Assembly (NCBI GenBank): GCA_017527825.1
Contig: JAFXPO010000004.1
Location: 1-64,000, forward strand
Length of the DNA: 64,000 nucleotides
Reading direction: 5' to 3'
Source of the DNA: Oscillospiraceae bacterium
GTDB taxonomy: Bacteria > Bacillota > Clostridia > Oscillospirales > Oscillospiraceae
Every line of letters begins with the position of its first letter. Within the stretch, counting starts at the first letter, position 1. This document shows, piece after piece, positions 1 to 9,000 of this stretch. The notes under the pieces are model-generated. The model ran no database searches. It saw nothing but the letters and a program-made list of their open reading frames with translations, and had not been told where the DNA came from. The position numbers were made by a program, and so were the translations under genes.

Positions 1-97
1 CAGGTGAAAACATCTTCCGTGGGGGGATGGGTTTCTTGCGCCCTTTTTCACTGTTGGTAACCTGTTTTGGGTAGTTGCTCGCTTTGGCAAAGTATCT

Positions 98-617
98 TTG
101 CCTCGAAAGCATATTTTGAAAATCCAGTTTCACGGATTCAGACATAATGCACACGGAACAAATCCGAATAAGGCAGGACGCCTCCTTCCGAACGGTTTGG
201 AGGGCATCGCCGACGGCAGTGTTGACCTCTCCGACGCCATTTCCCGCGGCGAGGTGCAGGCACAGCGCGGCGTGCGCCTGCTCGGCGAGGGCAGTTCCGC
301 CGACCTGCCCGCAAATACCGGCTCCGGCGAGGTGACTGCCACAGATGGCAAGTACACCGCGTCGTATATCTCAGGCAGCGACTTTGAGGCAAGCCATTCC
401 TTTGATCTGATTGACCCGGATAATAAGACCTGGTACACACGGGACACAGCCACGGACGCGGTGGAGGTTACACTCACTTGCGACGATACCGCAAGCTGTT
501 TGGAGCAAGACGGTCCATGTCAACGCATCGGATGCGGCAACAGTCCATAACGGCCTTGGTGGAACTGCTCACTACACCATCAGCAGCGGATTCTATCAAG
601 ACCGTATTCCGCATTGA
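98..617 (+). pseudogene. Degraded remnant of a surface-type protein
   Basis: One frame from about 98 to 550 reads like real protein (for example DGKYTASYISGSDFEA and HSFDLIDPDNKTWYT) but has no proper start: only a TTG at 98 without a ribosome binding site. Near 480-510 the sensible sequence moves to another frame, giving VNASDAATVHNGLGG and a stop at about 617. This is what a frameshifted fragment looks like. The Thr/Ser/Asp-rich, beta-sheet-like composition resembles an extracellular protein, but I do not recognise the family. It may continue off the left edge or be a decayed cassette. Positions 1-97 hold nothing I can identify. Confidence 0.4.
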
Positions 618-766
618 AATTTTTTATTGCTTCGCCGAGTAGATCGAGAACCGTGCGTTCGATGGGAGCGTCAGTAGATTTTTCCTGGCTAGCCCGATTG
701 ATTGCTGTTTTTTCTTTACATCAGCGCTGTCTTCTGTAAAATATTGTTGCGGCGATTGCTTTTGGC

Positions 767-887
767 GTTCATCGGCGAGTACGGCGTCTGGGTGCGCCCT
801 GCGTCGATGTGGAACGAAACTGTGGAGCGTGACGGAAGAACCTGCCAGAGGTTTACCTACATCGGAGAATCGGAGAAGCAAGACTGA
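767..887 (+). pseudogene. C-terminal remnant of a DUF1653 protein
   Basis: The reading frame encodes GEYGVWVRPASMWNETVERD followed by GRTCQRFTYIGE and a stop at 887. This matches the end of the small DUF1653 domain as I know it, where YGxxWVRPxxMF-E-V--DG---PRF-YIGE is the usual C-terminus. The N-terminal half of the domain is absent. Upstream of 767 the frame has no start with a ribosome binding site and no family resemblance. It is therefore a truncated relic, in keeping with the damaged genes on both sides. Confidence 0.5.
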
Positions 888-911
888 GCCATGAAACGGC
901 TCGTTCACAGG

Positions 912-957
912 TTGACGGGCGACCGTTCGTTCACTATAATGAGAACGGACGGTCGCC
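912..957 (+). promoter_or_regulatory. Promoter and palindromic operator of the TetR gene
   Basis: A sigma-A promoter is present: TTGACG at 912-917, a 17-bp spacer, and TATAAT at 935-940. A 15-bp inverted repeat lies across it, with arms at 918-932 and 943-957 (14 of 15 positions pair), so it covers the spacer, the -10 box and the start site. Each arm is itself a near-palindrome of the GACCG-NN-CGTTC type, typical of TetR operators. The position implies autorepression by the product of the next gene. Confidence 0.8.
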
Positions 958-981
958 GTGTACATGCAAGGAGGATCACCT

Positions 982-1584
982 ATGGCAAAGGATACAAAAG
1001 AAAGAATTCTGGCAGCGGCATTGGACCTGTTTTCACAGAACGGTTATGCGGGTACAAACATCCGCGAACTGACTGCCTCGCTGGGGCTGGTCAAGTCCTC
1101 AATGTATAAGCATTTTGCGAGCAAGGAAGAGATATGGAATTCCCTCCTGGATGAGATGATCGCCTACTATGATGAGCGGTTTGGCTCCCCGGAGCATCTC
1201 CCTCCCGCGCCGGATTCTTTGGAAGGTCTGGTGACCATGACAATGCGGATGGTGGATTTCACGATCCATGACGAGAATGTGATCAAGACAAGAAAGCTGC
1301 TCACGATCGAGCAGTTTCGGGATGAGCGCGCCAGGGCTCTTGCGACAAAGCATTTTCTCACCGGCATCAAGGATATGTTCACTTCGATCTTCCAGAGCAT
1401 GATGGGCAAGGGACTCCTCCGTCAGGACGATCCCGCCATGCTCGCCTTTGCCTACACCGCGCCGATTTCCTCCCTGATTCATCTCTGCGACCGGGAGCCT
1501 TCGAAAACGCATGAGGCGACAATCCAAATCGAAGCCTTCAGCCGACATTTTGTCAAGGTCTACGGAGCGCCGGATCATCCGTAA
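982..1584 (+). CDS. TetR/AcrR family transcriptional regulator
   Basis: A 200-residue one-component repressor. Residues 1-50 form the usual TetR helix-turn-helix: the opening KERILAAALDLFSQNGYAGT, then NIRELTASLGLVKSSMYKHF with the typical Y-x-HF end of the recognition helix. The remaining 150 residues are the variable, helical ligand-binding and dimer part, which gives no clue to the inducer. ATG 982 is preferred over upstream codons because AAGGAGG sits at 968-974, seven bases before it. The promoter is covered by an inverted repeat, so self-repression is likely. The adjacent downstream gene, the natural target, is a wrecked alpha/beta hydrolase, so this regulator may now have only itself or distant genes to control. 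Family assignment is firm; function is unknown. Confidence 0.9.
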   Translation: MAKDTKERILAAALDLFSQNGYAGTNIRELTASLGLVKSSMYKHFASKEEIWNSLLDEMIAYYDERFGSPEHLPPAPDSLEGLVTMTMRMVDFTIHDENVIKTRKLLTIEQFRDERARALATKHFLTGIKDMFTSIFQSMMGKGLLRQDDPAMLAFAYTAPISSLIHLCDREPSKTHEATIQIEAFSRHFVKVYGAPDHP

Positions 1585-1661
1585 AGAGCACTGGGGGGGA
1601 TTCGGCTTTCTTGACAGACGGCGCGGAACGGGATGGCGCGGCGGGCGAGCTTGTTCAGGCG

Positions 1662-1690
1662 TTGCACATACTTTTGGGAAAGCATAGAAT
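1662..1690 (+). promoter_or_regulatory. Promoter of the broken alpha/beta hydrolase gene
   Basis: TTGCAC at 1662-1667 and TAGAAT at 1685-1690 are separated by 17 bp, about 14 bases before the ATG at 1704. The promoter seems intact although the gene behind it is not. Confidence 0.4.
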
Positions 1691-1703
1691 ATAAGAGGGT
1701 TGT

Positions 1704-1962
1704 ATGAAACATTTGGTGCTGTACATCCACGGAAAAGGCGGCAGCGCGGCGGAGGGCGTACTTCATTTCGCCCATCGTCGATATGGAGCGGCTGATCCGT
1801 GACATGATGCGCTGGGCCGGCGTGACCGAGGAGCGGCTGAAAATGGAGGGCGTGATTGTGACGCCCTTTGGCGAGAAGCTTTCGTGGGACTATCTGTGCT
1901 ATGTGCGGGAGCATCCCGTCCAATGGAATGCGCCCACCTGTATCTTGTACGGGGAAAAAGAC
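1704..1962 (+). pseudogene. Alpha/beta hydrolase with a large internal deletion
   Basis: The fragment starts with ATG 1704 and encodes MKHLVLYIHGKGGSAAEG, the first strand and oxyanion-hole region of a small alpha/beta hydrolase. At about 1757-1760 the frame changes, and the sequence resumes as YFISPIVDMERLIRDMM and SWDYLCYVREHPVQW, then PTCILYGEKD, the late part of the same fold. The middle, including the nucleophile elbow (GxSxG), is missing, which I estimate at roughly 200 bp. After GEKD at 1962 the family resemblance ends, so the catalytic histidine region is gone too. Both breaks are visible in the sequence; non-function follows from loss of the catalytic residues. Confidence 0.7.
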
Positions 1963-1963
1963 G

Positions 1964-2023
1964 GCGCTGGTCGGCTACGCGATGTTCATCAGTCCGGCGT
2001 TATATGGCTTGATTGCGCGATAA
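1964..2023 (+). pseudogene. Hydrophobic C-terminal scrap of a membrane protein
   Basis: Directly after the hydrolase remnant another frame reads ALVGYAMFISPALYGLIAR and stops at 2021-2023. This looks like the last transmembrane helix and charged tail of an integral membrane protein joined to the hydrolase remnant by a deletion. It is too short to assign to a family. Confidence 0.3.
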
Positions 2024-2065
2024 TGTTCCTCCCAAACTTGTTAAAAATGTTTATGTTGATGTTGC

Positions 2066-2094
2066 TTGCAATGCCGGGAACGGTGTGCTATAAT
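2066..2094 (+). promoter_or_regulatory. Extended -10 promoter upstream of the surface locus
   Basis: TTGCAA at 2066-2071, a 17-bp spacer, then TATAAT at 2089-2094 with a TG at 2086-2087 one base before it (extended -10). It is the best promoter upstream of the protease gene at 2329 and may serve the whole surface-protein locus. An imperfect hairpin (arms of about 9 bp) follows at about 2252-2274. Confidence 0.55.
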
Positions 2095-2159
2095 TTGTCA
2101 TATTGGATGGATTGGGCGAATTCGGCACTTTGTCTGCCGGACTTGTTGAGAGGCACGCA

Positions 2160-2243
2160 ATGAGAAAAACAGCGAGAAATTGCGTAAACGAGGCGAAGGC
2201 GGATGTGAAAGTACGCGTTCTCTTCGATTTGATGAGGATTTAG
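2160..2243 (+). CDS. Possible 27-residue leader peptide
   Basis: A short frame, ATG 2160 to TAG 2243, starts MRKTARNCVNEAKADVKV. A GAGAGG about ten bases before the ATG could serve as ribosome binding site. It lies between the extended -10 promoter and a GC-rich hairpin at about 2252-2274, an arrangement that would suit a leader peptide. It could equally be chance coding at the edge of the decay zone, and no homologue is known to me. Confidence 0.2.
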   Translation: MRKTARNCVNEAKADVKVRVLFDLMRI

Positions 2244-2328
2244 CGTGTTGCGCGGAACTCCGAGAGCTCCGCGCGGTACGCTTTTCTGCGCTGTGGAAAA
2301 AGGAAATGGGAAGAAACGGGGGATTCGG

Positions 2329-3000
2329 ATGAGATTATCCAGAAAACATTTCGTTTTGGTCTGCGCGGCGCTGTTTGTTGTCGGCGTTCTGACGGGCGCG
2401 GCGGCGCAGCGGAAGACGCTTGACGGCAACAGGATCTATGATGATACCGCTGCCGCGGTCTGCTACGTCCGCGGTCTGTCGGAAACGGGGGAGCTGAAAA
2501 CCACGGGCAGCTGCTTCACCGTTACCGGGGACGGCGTGGCGGTGACGGCGGCGCATGTGGTGCGTGGCGTTGCCGAGGTGCGGGTTGTCCTGCCCTCCGG
2601 CGCGGAGCTGACCGACGTGAAGGTGCTCAGCCGGGACGATCTGACCGACGTTGCCGTGCTGCGTCTGCCCGCGCGCGCGGAGGGATATCCGGTGCTGAAG
2701 CTTGCCGCGGATGCACCGCGCAGCGGCGAACGGACCTACGCCATCGGGTATCCGCTCAAGACGACTAAGATCATGACGGACGGCATTGTGTCCTCCCCGC
2801 TTGCGACGATCAACGGGATCGAGCGGTTGCTGGTCTCGGCGGAGCTTGCCAGCGGCATGAGCGGCGGACCGATCCTCAGCCAGTACGGCGAGGTAATCGG
2901 GCTTGCCTCCGCCACGGTACGCACGATGAACGGTGTCAGCGCGTCGCCCACACCGGCGCAGCTTGCCGGGGCGCTGGCGGCGTATTTGCCGAAGAAGTGA
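2329..3000 (+). CDS. Secreted or membrane-anchored trypsin-like serine protease (S1C/HtrA-like)
   Basis: A 223-residue protein with an N-terminal hydrophobic segment (residues 8-26) that would act as a signal peptide or membrane anchor. A chymotrypsin-fold protease domain follows. The catalytic triad is visible: His76 in TAAHVVRG, Asp107 in LTDVAVL, and Ser178 in GMSGGPI, the family GNSGGP motif with Met for Asn. No PDZ domain follows, so it is much shorter than HtrA/DegP. ATG 2329 is chosen because the 28 codons upstream read like noncoding sequence and MRLSRKHFVL gives a normal signal start. It precedes three giant surface proteins by 73 bases in the same direction. Processing or quality control of those proteins outside the membrane is a reasonable inference, not a demonstrated role. 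Confidence 0.85.
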   Translation: MRLSRKHFVLVCAALFVVGVLTGAAAQRKTLDGNRIYDDTAAAVCYVRGLSETGELKTTGSCFTVTGDGVAVTAAHVVRGVAEVRVVLPSGAELTDVKVLSRDDLTDVAVLRLPARAEGYPVLKLAADAPRSGERTYAIGYPLKTTKIMTDGIVSSPLATINGIERLLVSAELASGMSGGPILSQYGEVIGLASATVRTMNGVSASPTPAQLAGALAAYLPKK

Positions 3001-3073
3001 AAAATCCGACCGGAAACGGTTGTTTATATATAAAAAAGTGTATTCTCAAGAAATCTGGAAGGAGGAATACAAT

Positions 3074-6000
3074 TTGAGAACCTGGAAAGAGAAGACCCTG
3101 TCAGCCATACTGAGCGTGGTGATGCTCCTTTCGCTGATACCGACGACGAGTATTCCTGTACGCGCCGCGGTGGCGATGGAGAAGCCCGACATCGACGTGA
3201 CTGACACCGGCAAATACTTTGACGCCGGCATCGGCACCGGTGCGAGCGCGGCGTTGATTGTCAACGGCGCGTTTGGCGACAACCCGACAATCGGCAGGTA
3301 TAACGGAAAGCTTGAAGGCGGTGGCAAGAGAGAGGACATCTCCACCTACAACATGATGAACTGCTTCGGCATATATCGCAAGGGTGCAACGGTCAGCGCG
3401 GCGACCGCTGGCTTTTCGCGTAATAACGGGCAGAGCATCAACTGGGGAGGCGGTCAGTACTGCGACACGCTGAACGTCGCTACCTATAACAACGATGGCG
3501 GCAGCAACGGTTGGATGAGGGTCACAATCGCGGACAACCCCACACTGAAGACGCTGGCAAAATCCGGCGGCTTGCAGGTGTACTTCAACGGCTATGCCTG
3601 CGCCGGCAAGGAAGCGCGCAAGGCGTGGCCGGATGACCACACCTACGTCTACGGCAGCATCAACATTTCGAGCGCGACCGCAGACAATGGCGCAAGGACA
3701 AGCCACTCCTCTGGCAAGGCAAAAGACGAGAAGAAGCAGTTCGGTACCGGCGGCTGGGTCACGCTGACTGAGAACAGCGTCATTACCATCAGCTGGAGCG
3801 TAAGCCGCAGCTCTGGCAAGTTCAGCAACGGCTGGGCGGACAAGGACGTCGGCATTGGCGACAGCGTGATGCTGTTCCGCAAGGTCGCGTGCCCGAACAT
3901 CGCGGATTACACGCTCACCGCCAACGGCGATTACTCCGTCAGCGGCGGCCACGGCGCGGAGGTCCTGCTGGGCAACGATGGTCGAATCCAGCTGGATATG
4001 AACGTGACGCTGGAAGGCGACACCAGCAAGAGCGACGTGGTTGTCAGCTCCCTCGGCGGCAAGACGGTTACTTACTCCGACGACTACAACCTGCTTCTCC
4101 AGCTGGGTAAGCGCGTGCTGTTTAAGAACACCGAGGGCACGGGCTACGAGCGTCAGGGCGAGCCGGTCTACATGAAGCTGACGAGCGCCGACGTTCTGAG
4201 CGACACCAACGTGGTGTCCAAGAACATCGCTGATTCCGACACCGCTCGCCTGAATGTGCTGCAGGGCGGCATTTCCTCCCTGCACTATGAATGGAACGCC
4301 AGCGAAGGCGACTATTACGGCAACCACGCCATCCCCGGTGAGGGCGACTGGGCGGGTCTGGTCAGCTCCAGCAACGCGCTGAACCTGATCGACAGCATCG
4401 TGCTCGCCTCGTTCCACGATCTGGCGGGCAACCCGCTGAAACTCCACGGTAAGCTGGTTCCTTATCAGAAGAACGGTTCGAACTACATCACCAACCTGCA
4501 ATATGAGCCCACGAACACGTATGAGGAGGGGCTCACCTATATCCAGAACGCAAATGGCGTCTTTGAACTGGTGGTGAACGCCTCCGCTGCGTCGGGTCAA
4601 TACTACAAGAAGCGCAACGTGCTGCCCGGTACGGTGGTGCTGAACAACACCACAAAGTATAAAGTTGCAAACCCCTTCGCCCCCGGCAGCGCCAGCGACG
4701 CGGGCTTTGGCTTTGTCATCAACGCGGTGACGCCGACCTACTCCCGCAGCACCAACGCGGTTCAGCCGGACATCCTCACGCGCATGACGCTGAACTATGG
4801 CGACAGCTTTGATATCGCGCTGAACTTCTCCGAAATCGTGAAGCTGCGCGAGTTCAAGCCCGACCCCGAAAACGACGGGAAGACGGTCGCCACCGGCTAT
4901 GCTCCCGAAAATCTCTATCTGGAGCTGAACAACGGCCTGCGCGCCCGCTACAAGTCCGGCATGGGTACCAGACAGCTGATCTTCACGGTCAACGTGCCGA
5001 ATATGTACACGCTGACGGTAGCGCAGCCGGAGACTTGGGACGCGGACTGCGAGGAATATTACACCAAGAACGGCGATACCTATACGAAGGTTACGAAGGC
5101 TGACCCGACCGGCCCCGCCCCGGCCTGGGAGCCAGACAAGTACTACAGCTTCGTGGGCGACGTGACCGGCACGGACTACCTTGAGATCAAGCGTATGTAT
5201 GTCGAGGATACGTCGACGCATACGACGGTCGAGCTGGAGGAGAACCCGTCCACCGGTAATTACAAGACCTACAACGGCGGCGTCGGCAGCGCTACCTACA
5301 GCGTCGCGAACGATTACATCCTCACCGACTATGTGGGTAACCCGGTCTGCGAGCAGATCGGCAAGGAGCAGTACAACACCACAATGGCGTGGGCGAAGCT
5401 GCAGATGGACAACACCAAGCCGCAGGTCACCATCACCCAGGAGGGCAACGGGGACTATAAGATCAACGTCACCGATACCGGCGGCTCCGGCGTGTTCCAC
5501 ATCGACAACGCCACGCAGGGGAACAACTCTGCCTCCGGTGTTGCTTACTACGTTTGGGCGAGCGCGGCTGACGCTGACGAGGTCAGCAAGCAGTTTACCG
5601 CCAACAACTTCGAGAAGGTGAAGCGGTTCTCCCTCGCTCCCAGTGATGATGACAAGGTCGTCGTGAATGGCACGACCTACCGTCTTAGCCCTGTTTCCGC
5701 CGAGAACGGCATCGTCCCCAAAAAGACGGAAGAGGGTGTATGGGTCCTGCTGGTGTTTGCCTCGGATATGACCTGGGATTCCGCGCGGCAGATGATTCAG
5801 TACGGCAAGCAGAACTACTTGAAGGATCCCACGGGCTATCTCGGCACGCTGGCGAACGAGCTGCAAGTGGAGTTCGACGATATGTTCGAGGAGGTCGCCT
5901 ATAACGACGTGAAGGATACCTGGGCGTCGGACTATCATACCTATTATTATAAGAACGACGACGGCACCTTCTCCAACATCAGCAAGGGTGTTGAGTACCC

Positions 6001-9000
6001 GGAGTGGAAAGAGAACACCTATTTCTCGCGGGCATACACGCCGCTGACGGAGAAGCCGGGCGGCTGGGATCCGTATCAGGAGGATGCCAACGGCACTCTG
6101 ATGAAGCTCTCCGACGGCCGTTATGTGGACGCGGATACGAATTATACCGGGACGAAGTACAAGTTCAACGAAGACAGCACTACTTCGTATACGAACTATT
6201 ACACGCTGAAGGACGGCGCGTATGTGCCGGTCAAGCAGATCAGCGGCGTTCCTGAGTTTAAGGAAAATACCTACTACGGCTATGACGTGTTCACCGACAC
6301 CGTGGATTCGTCGAACGCGGCGAACGTCTATGTCCGTGACACGGACAGCGACGGCGGCGCGAAGTACACCAGCGCGCAGGAGGCTTATGCGCCCGCGTTT
6401 GTGGAAAACAGCGTGTATAATAACAAAGTACTGGTGACGACGAAGCCAAACAACTGGTCGACGACGTATACCAATTACCAGTACGGCGCGAACGAGTATA
6501 AGCCGTTCAGCACCTGGAAGAGCAGCGCGACGATTGCGGCGAATAAGTACTACACCAGAAGCGACACAGCGCCTTATTACACTCCGGTGGACGGCACTGC
6601 CTGGAAAGCCGATTATGAAACCGGCACCTACTATGTAAAAGAGGGCAACGATTACATTGAAGCTACGGTCACGCCGGTGTTTGCACCTGACAAGTACTAC
6701 AGCGTGAACTATGTGTTGGTGGACGGCGACCGAGTCAGCGGCAAGGACCCCGATACGGGAGCAGACAAGGTTTTCTTCAAGTCCTATGATGACTCTGGCG
6801 TAGAAATCACGGAAAACAACAGTAGCGTTCTGGTTGACTGGGAAGACGTCTGCACCGATTACTACACCGAGAGCGGCGGGGTCTATACTCAGGTCGCTGA
6901 TGGTGCGAAGTATGTGGAAAATACCTACTATCGCGCCAAGTATACCCCGCTGACGAGCGATACGAACTGGGCGAGCATCTATCAGAACTGCTTCACAAGG
7001 GAGGTCGAGTACACGCCCGTCACGGCGGAATTCCCCAAGAACACGGAGGTAACGTACTACGACAAAACCCCCAAGTCCATTGCGGAAGCGCCCGATGATT
7101 GGAGCACCGCGTACTACTATTACTCCACCACCTCGAAGGCGCCCAACGAGTACACACCGTTGCAGTGGGTGAGCGCTCCTGAGTGGACGGCAGGAACGTA
7201 CTACACCTTCGGCTTTACTCCCTACGCGCCTGCACCGAAAGAGATGACGAACGGTCTGCCCACTGGCTGGGTGGACAACTACATGCAGTTCTATGTCAAT
7301 CAGGGCACGGAACAGAATCCGAATTATCTCAAAGCGGAGATCGACACCGCGGAGCAGAAGACCCTGCTGGAGAGCAAGAGCATCAGCATCGTGAGCGCGG
7401 CGCCCAGCTTTGACGGCTTCAAGAACGGCGTGTACAAGGCGAAGGGGGCGAGCGACTCCTTTGTCACGAAGCTGGCGGAAAAGGTGGATGATAACCGCAA
7501 AGCCGCCTTTACCGAGCAGATGCTGTCGGCTTTCAGCGCCGCTGCGAAGATCGAGGTCATCCGCGGCTATTCCGCCTTTGTGAATGAGGTCTACGCGGCT
7601 GATGTCGAATTCATGGCAAAGGGCAGCAGCTATACCAACTGGAACAGCAACGACTATAGCAAGAACGATTCCAACTGGGTGCGCATGGACTCTGCTGTGA
7701 ATGACGTGCTTTCGCCGACCGTGGACTTCGGCACCCTGAGCGGTGACGGCACGGAAAAGGTCACGATTCCCGTTACGGTGGCTGACAACAGCGCGCACGA
7801 CAACGTGAGCGGCGTGAAGACCGTCAAGTACCAGTTCGTGACGGAAGAGAACGTGGAAACCATCACCGTCGCTACCACGGATAACTGGAGGGACGACATC
7901 GGCGCTGACAAGACTTCCTTCAGCGTCACGACGCCTGACAATTACAAGACCGGCAACTACTACCTGTGCGTTTACGCGGAGGATGACGCCGGAAACAAGA
8001 CGGTAAGCAAGCAGCTCGTGAAGATCGACAGCGCGCTCGCGATCGAGTACACGCTGACCAACCCCAACGGCGAGAAGCCTTACAAGGAGCTTACCGGTCT
8101 GAGCGCCACCTTCTATGGCAAGGCGTACGGCAAGGACATTTTTGAACGCAACTTCAAGGTCTACGCGGTCATCGACGACAACGCCACCAAGGCGGCGGAT
8201 GCGACCGGTTGGGATGTGATCGAGGGCGAAGCGGCGGCTGACGTGACCAAGGATGAGGTCACCTATGCGGCGAAGTCCTACACGATGCCCGAAAAGAGGG
8301 GTGTGTCCGGCTACTACTACCTGCACATCAAGTACACCTATGATGGCATGAAAGAGGCCGGCCTGATCAACAAGTACTACTGGCTGCAGGATGACGACGC
8401 GCAGATCACGATCAACCAGATCGGCAGCGATGACGACGGTATTCGCGTGGAGATCACCGCTTCCGGCGCAAGCACCATCGAATACGCGGTCACGGCGACA
8501 GACGCAGCCCAGTCCTCCGTGGTGTGGGCACCGTACAGCGAAGCGATTAAGATTCTCGCGACGCAGTATTCGGATGCCGCCCGCGTCTGGGCGAGGGTGG
8601 ACAAAGACGACACGACCGTCCGCTCGGCGAACTTCATGCTCAACGGCAGCAACAAGCCCACCGGCATTCTGGCGGAACCCGATGTGAAGCTGCTGGACGT
8701 GGTGGAAGAGGGCAGCAAGCGCTACGCGATCGTTTACTTCGATGATCTGGGCGACGCGATGAGCGTCGGCGCGGAGTACTCCGTTGCCGTCACCGCGCAG
8801 AACGCGTCGACAGACAGCTATGTCTGGCAGCGCTGGATGCCGCTGGACAACACGGTGAAGGTACTGATCGGCACCGGTGACGTCCGGCTGACCTTCAAGT
8901 TCCGCAACGGTGACGCGCTCACCGAGAGCGGCTACCGCACCCTTGACGTTGCGGCGGACGCCGTCGGAACCGATGAGCCGTGGACGGTCGCGACCCGCAG

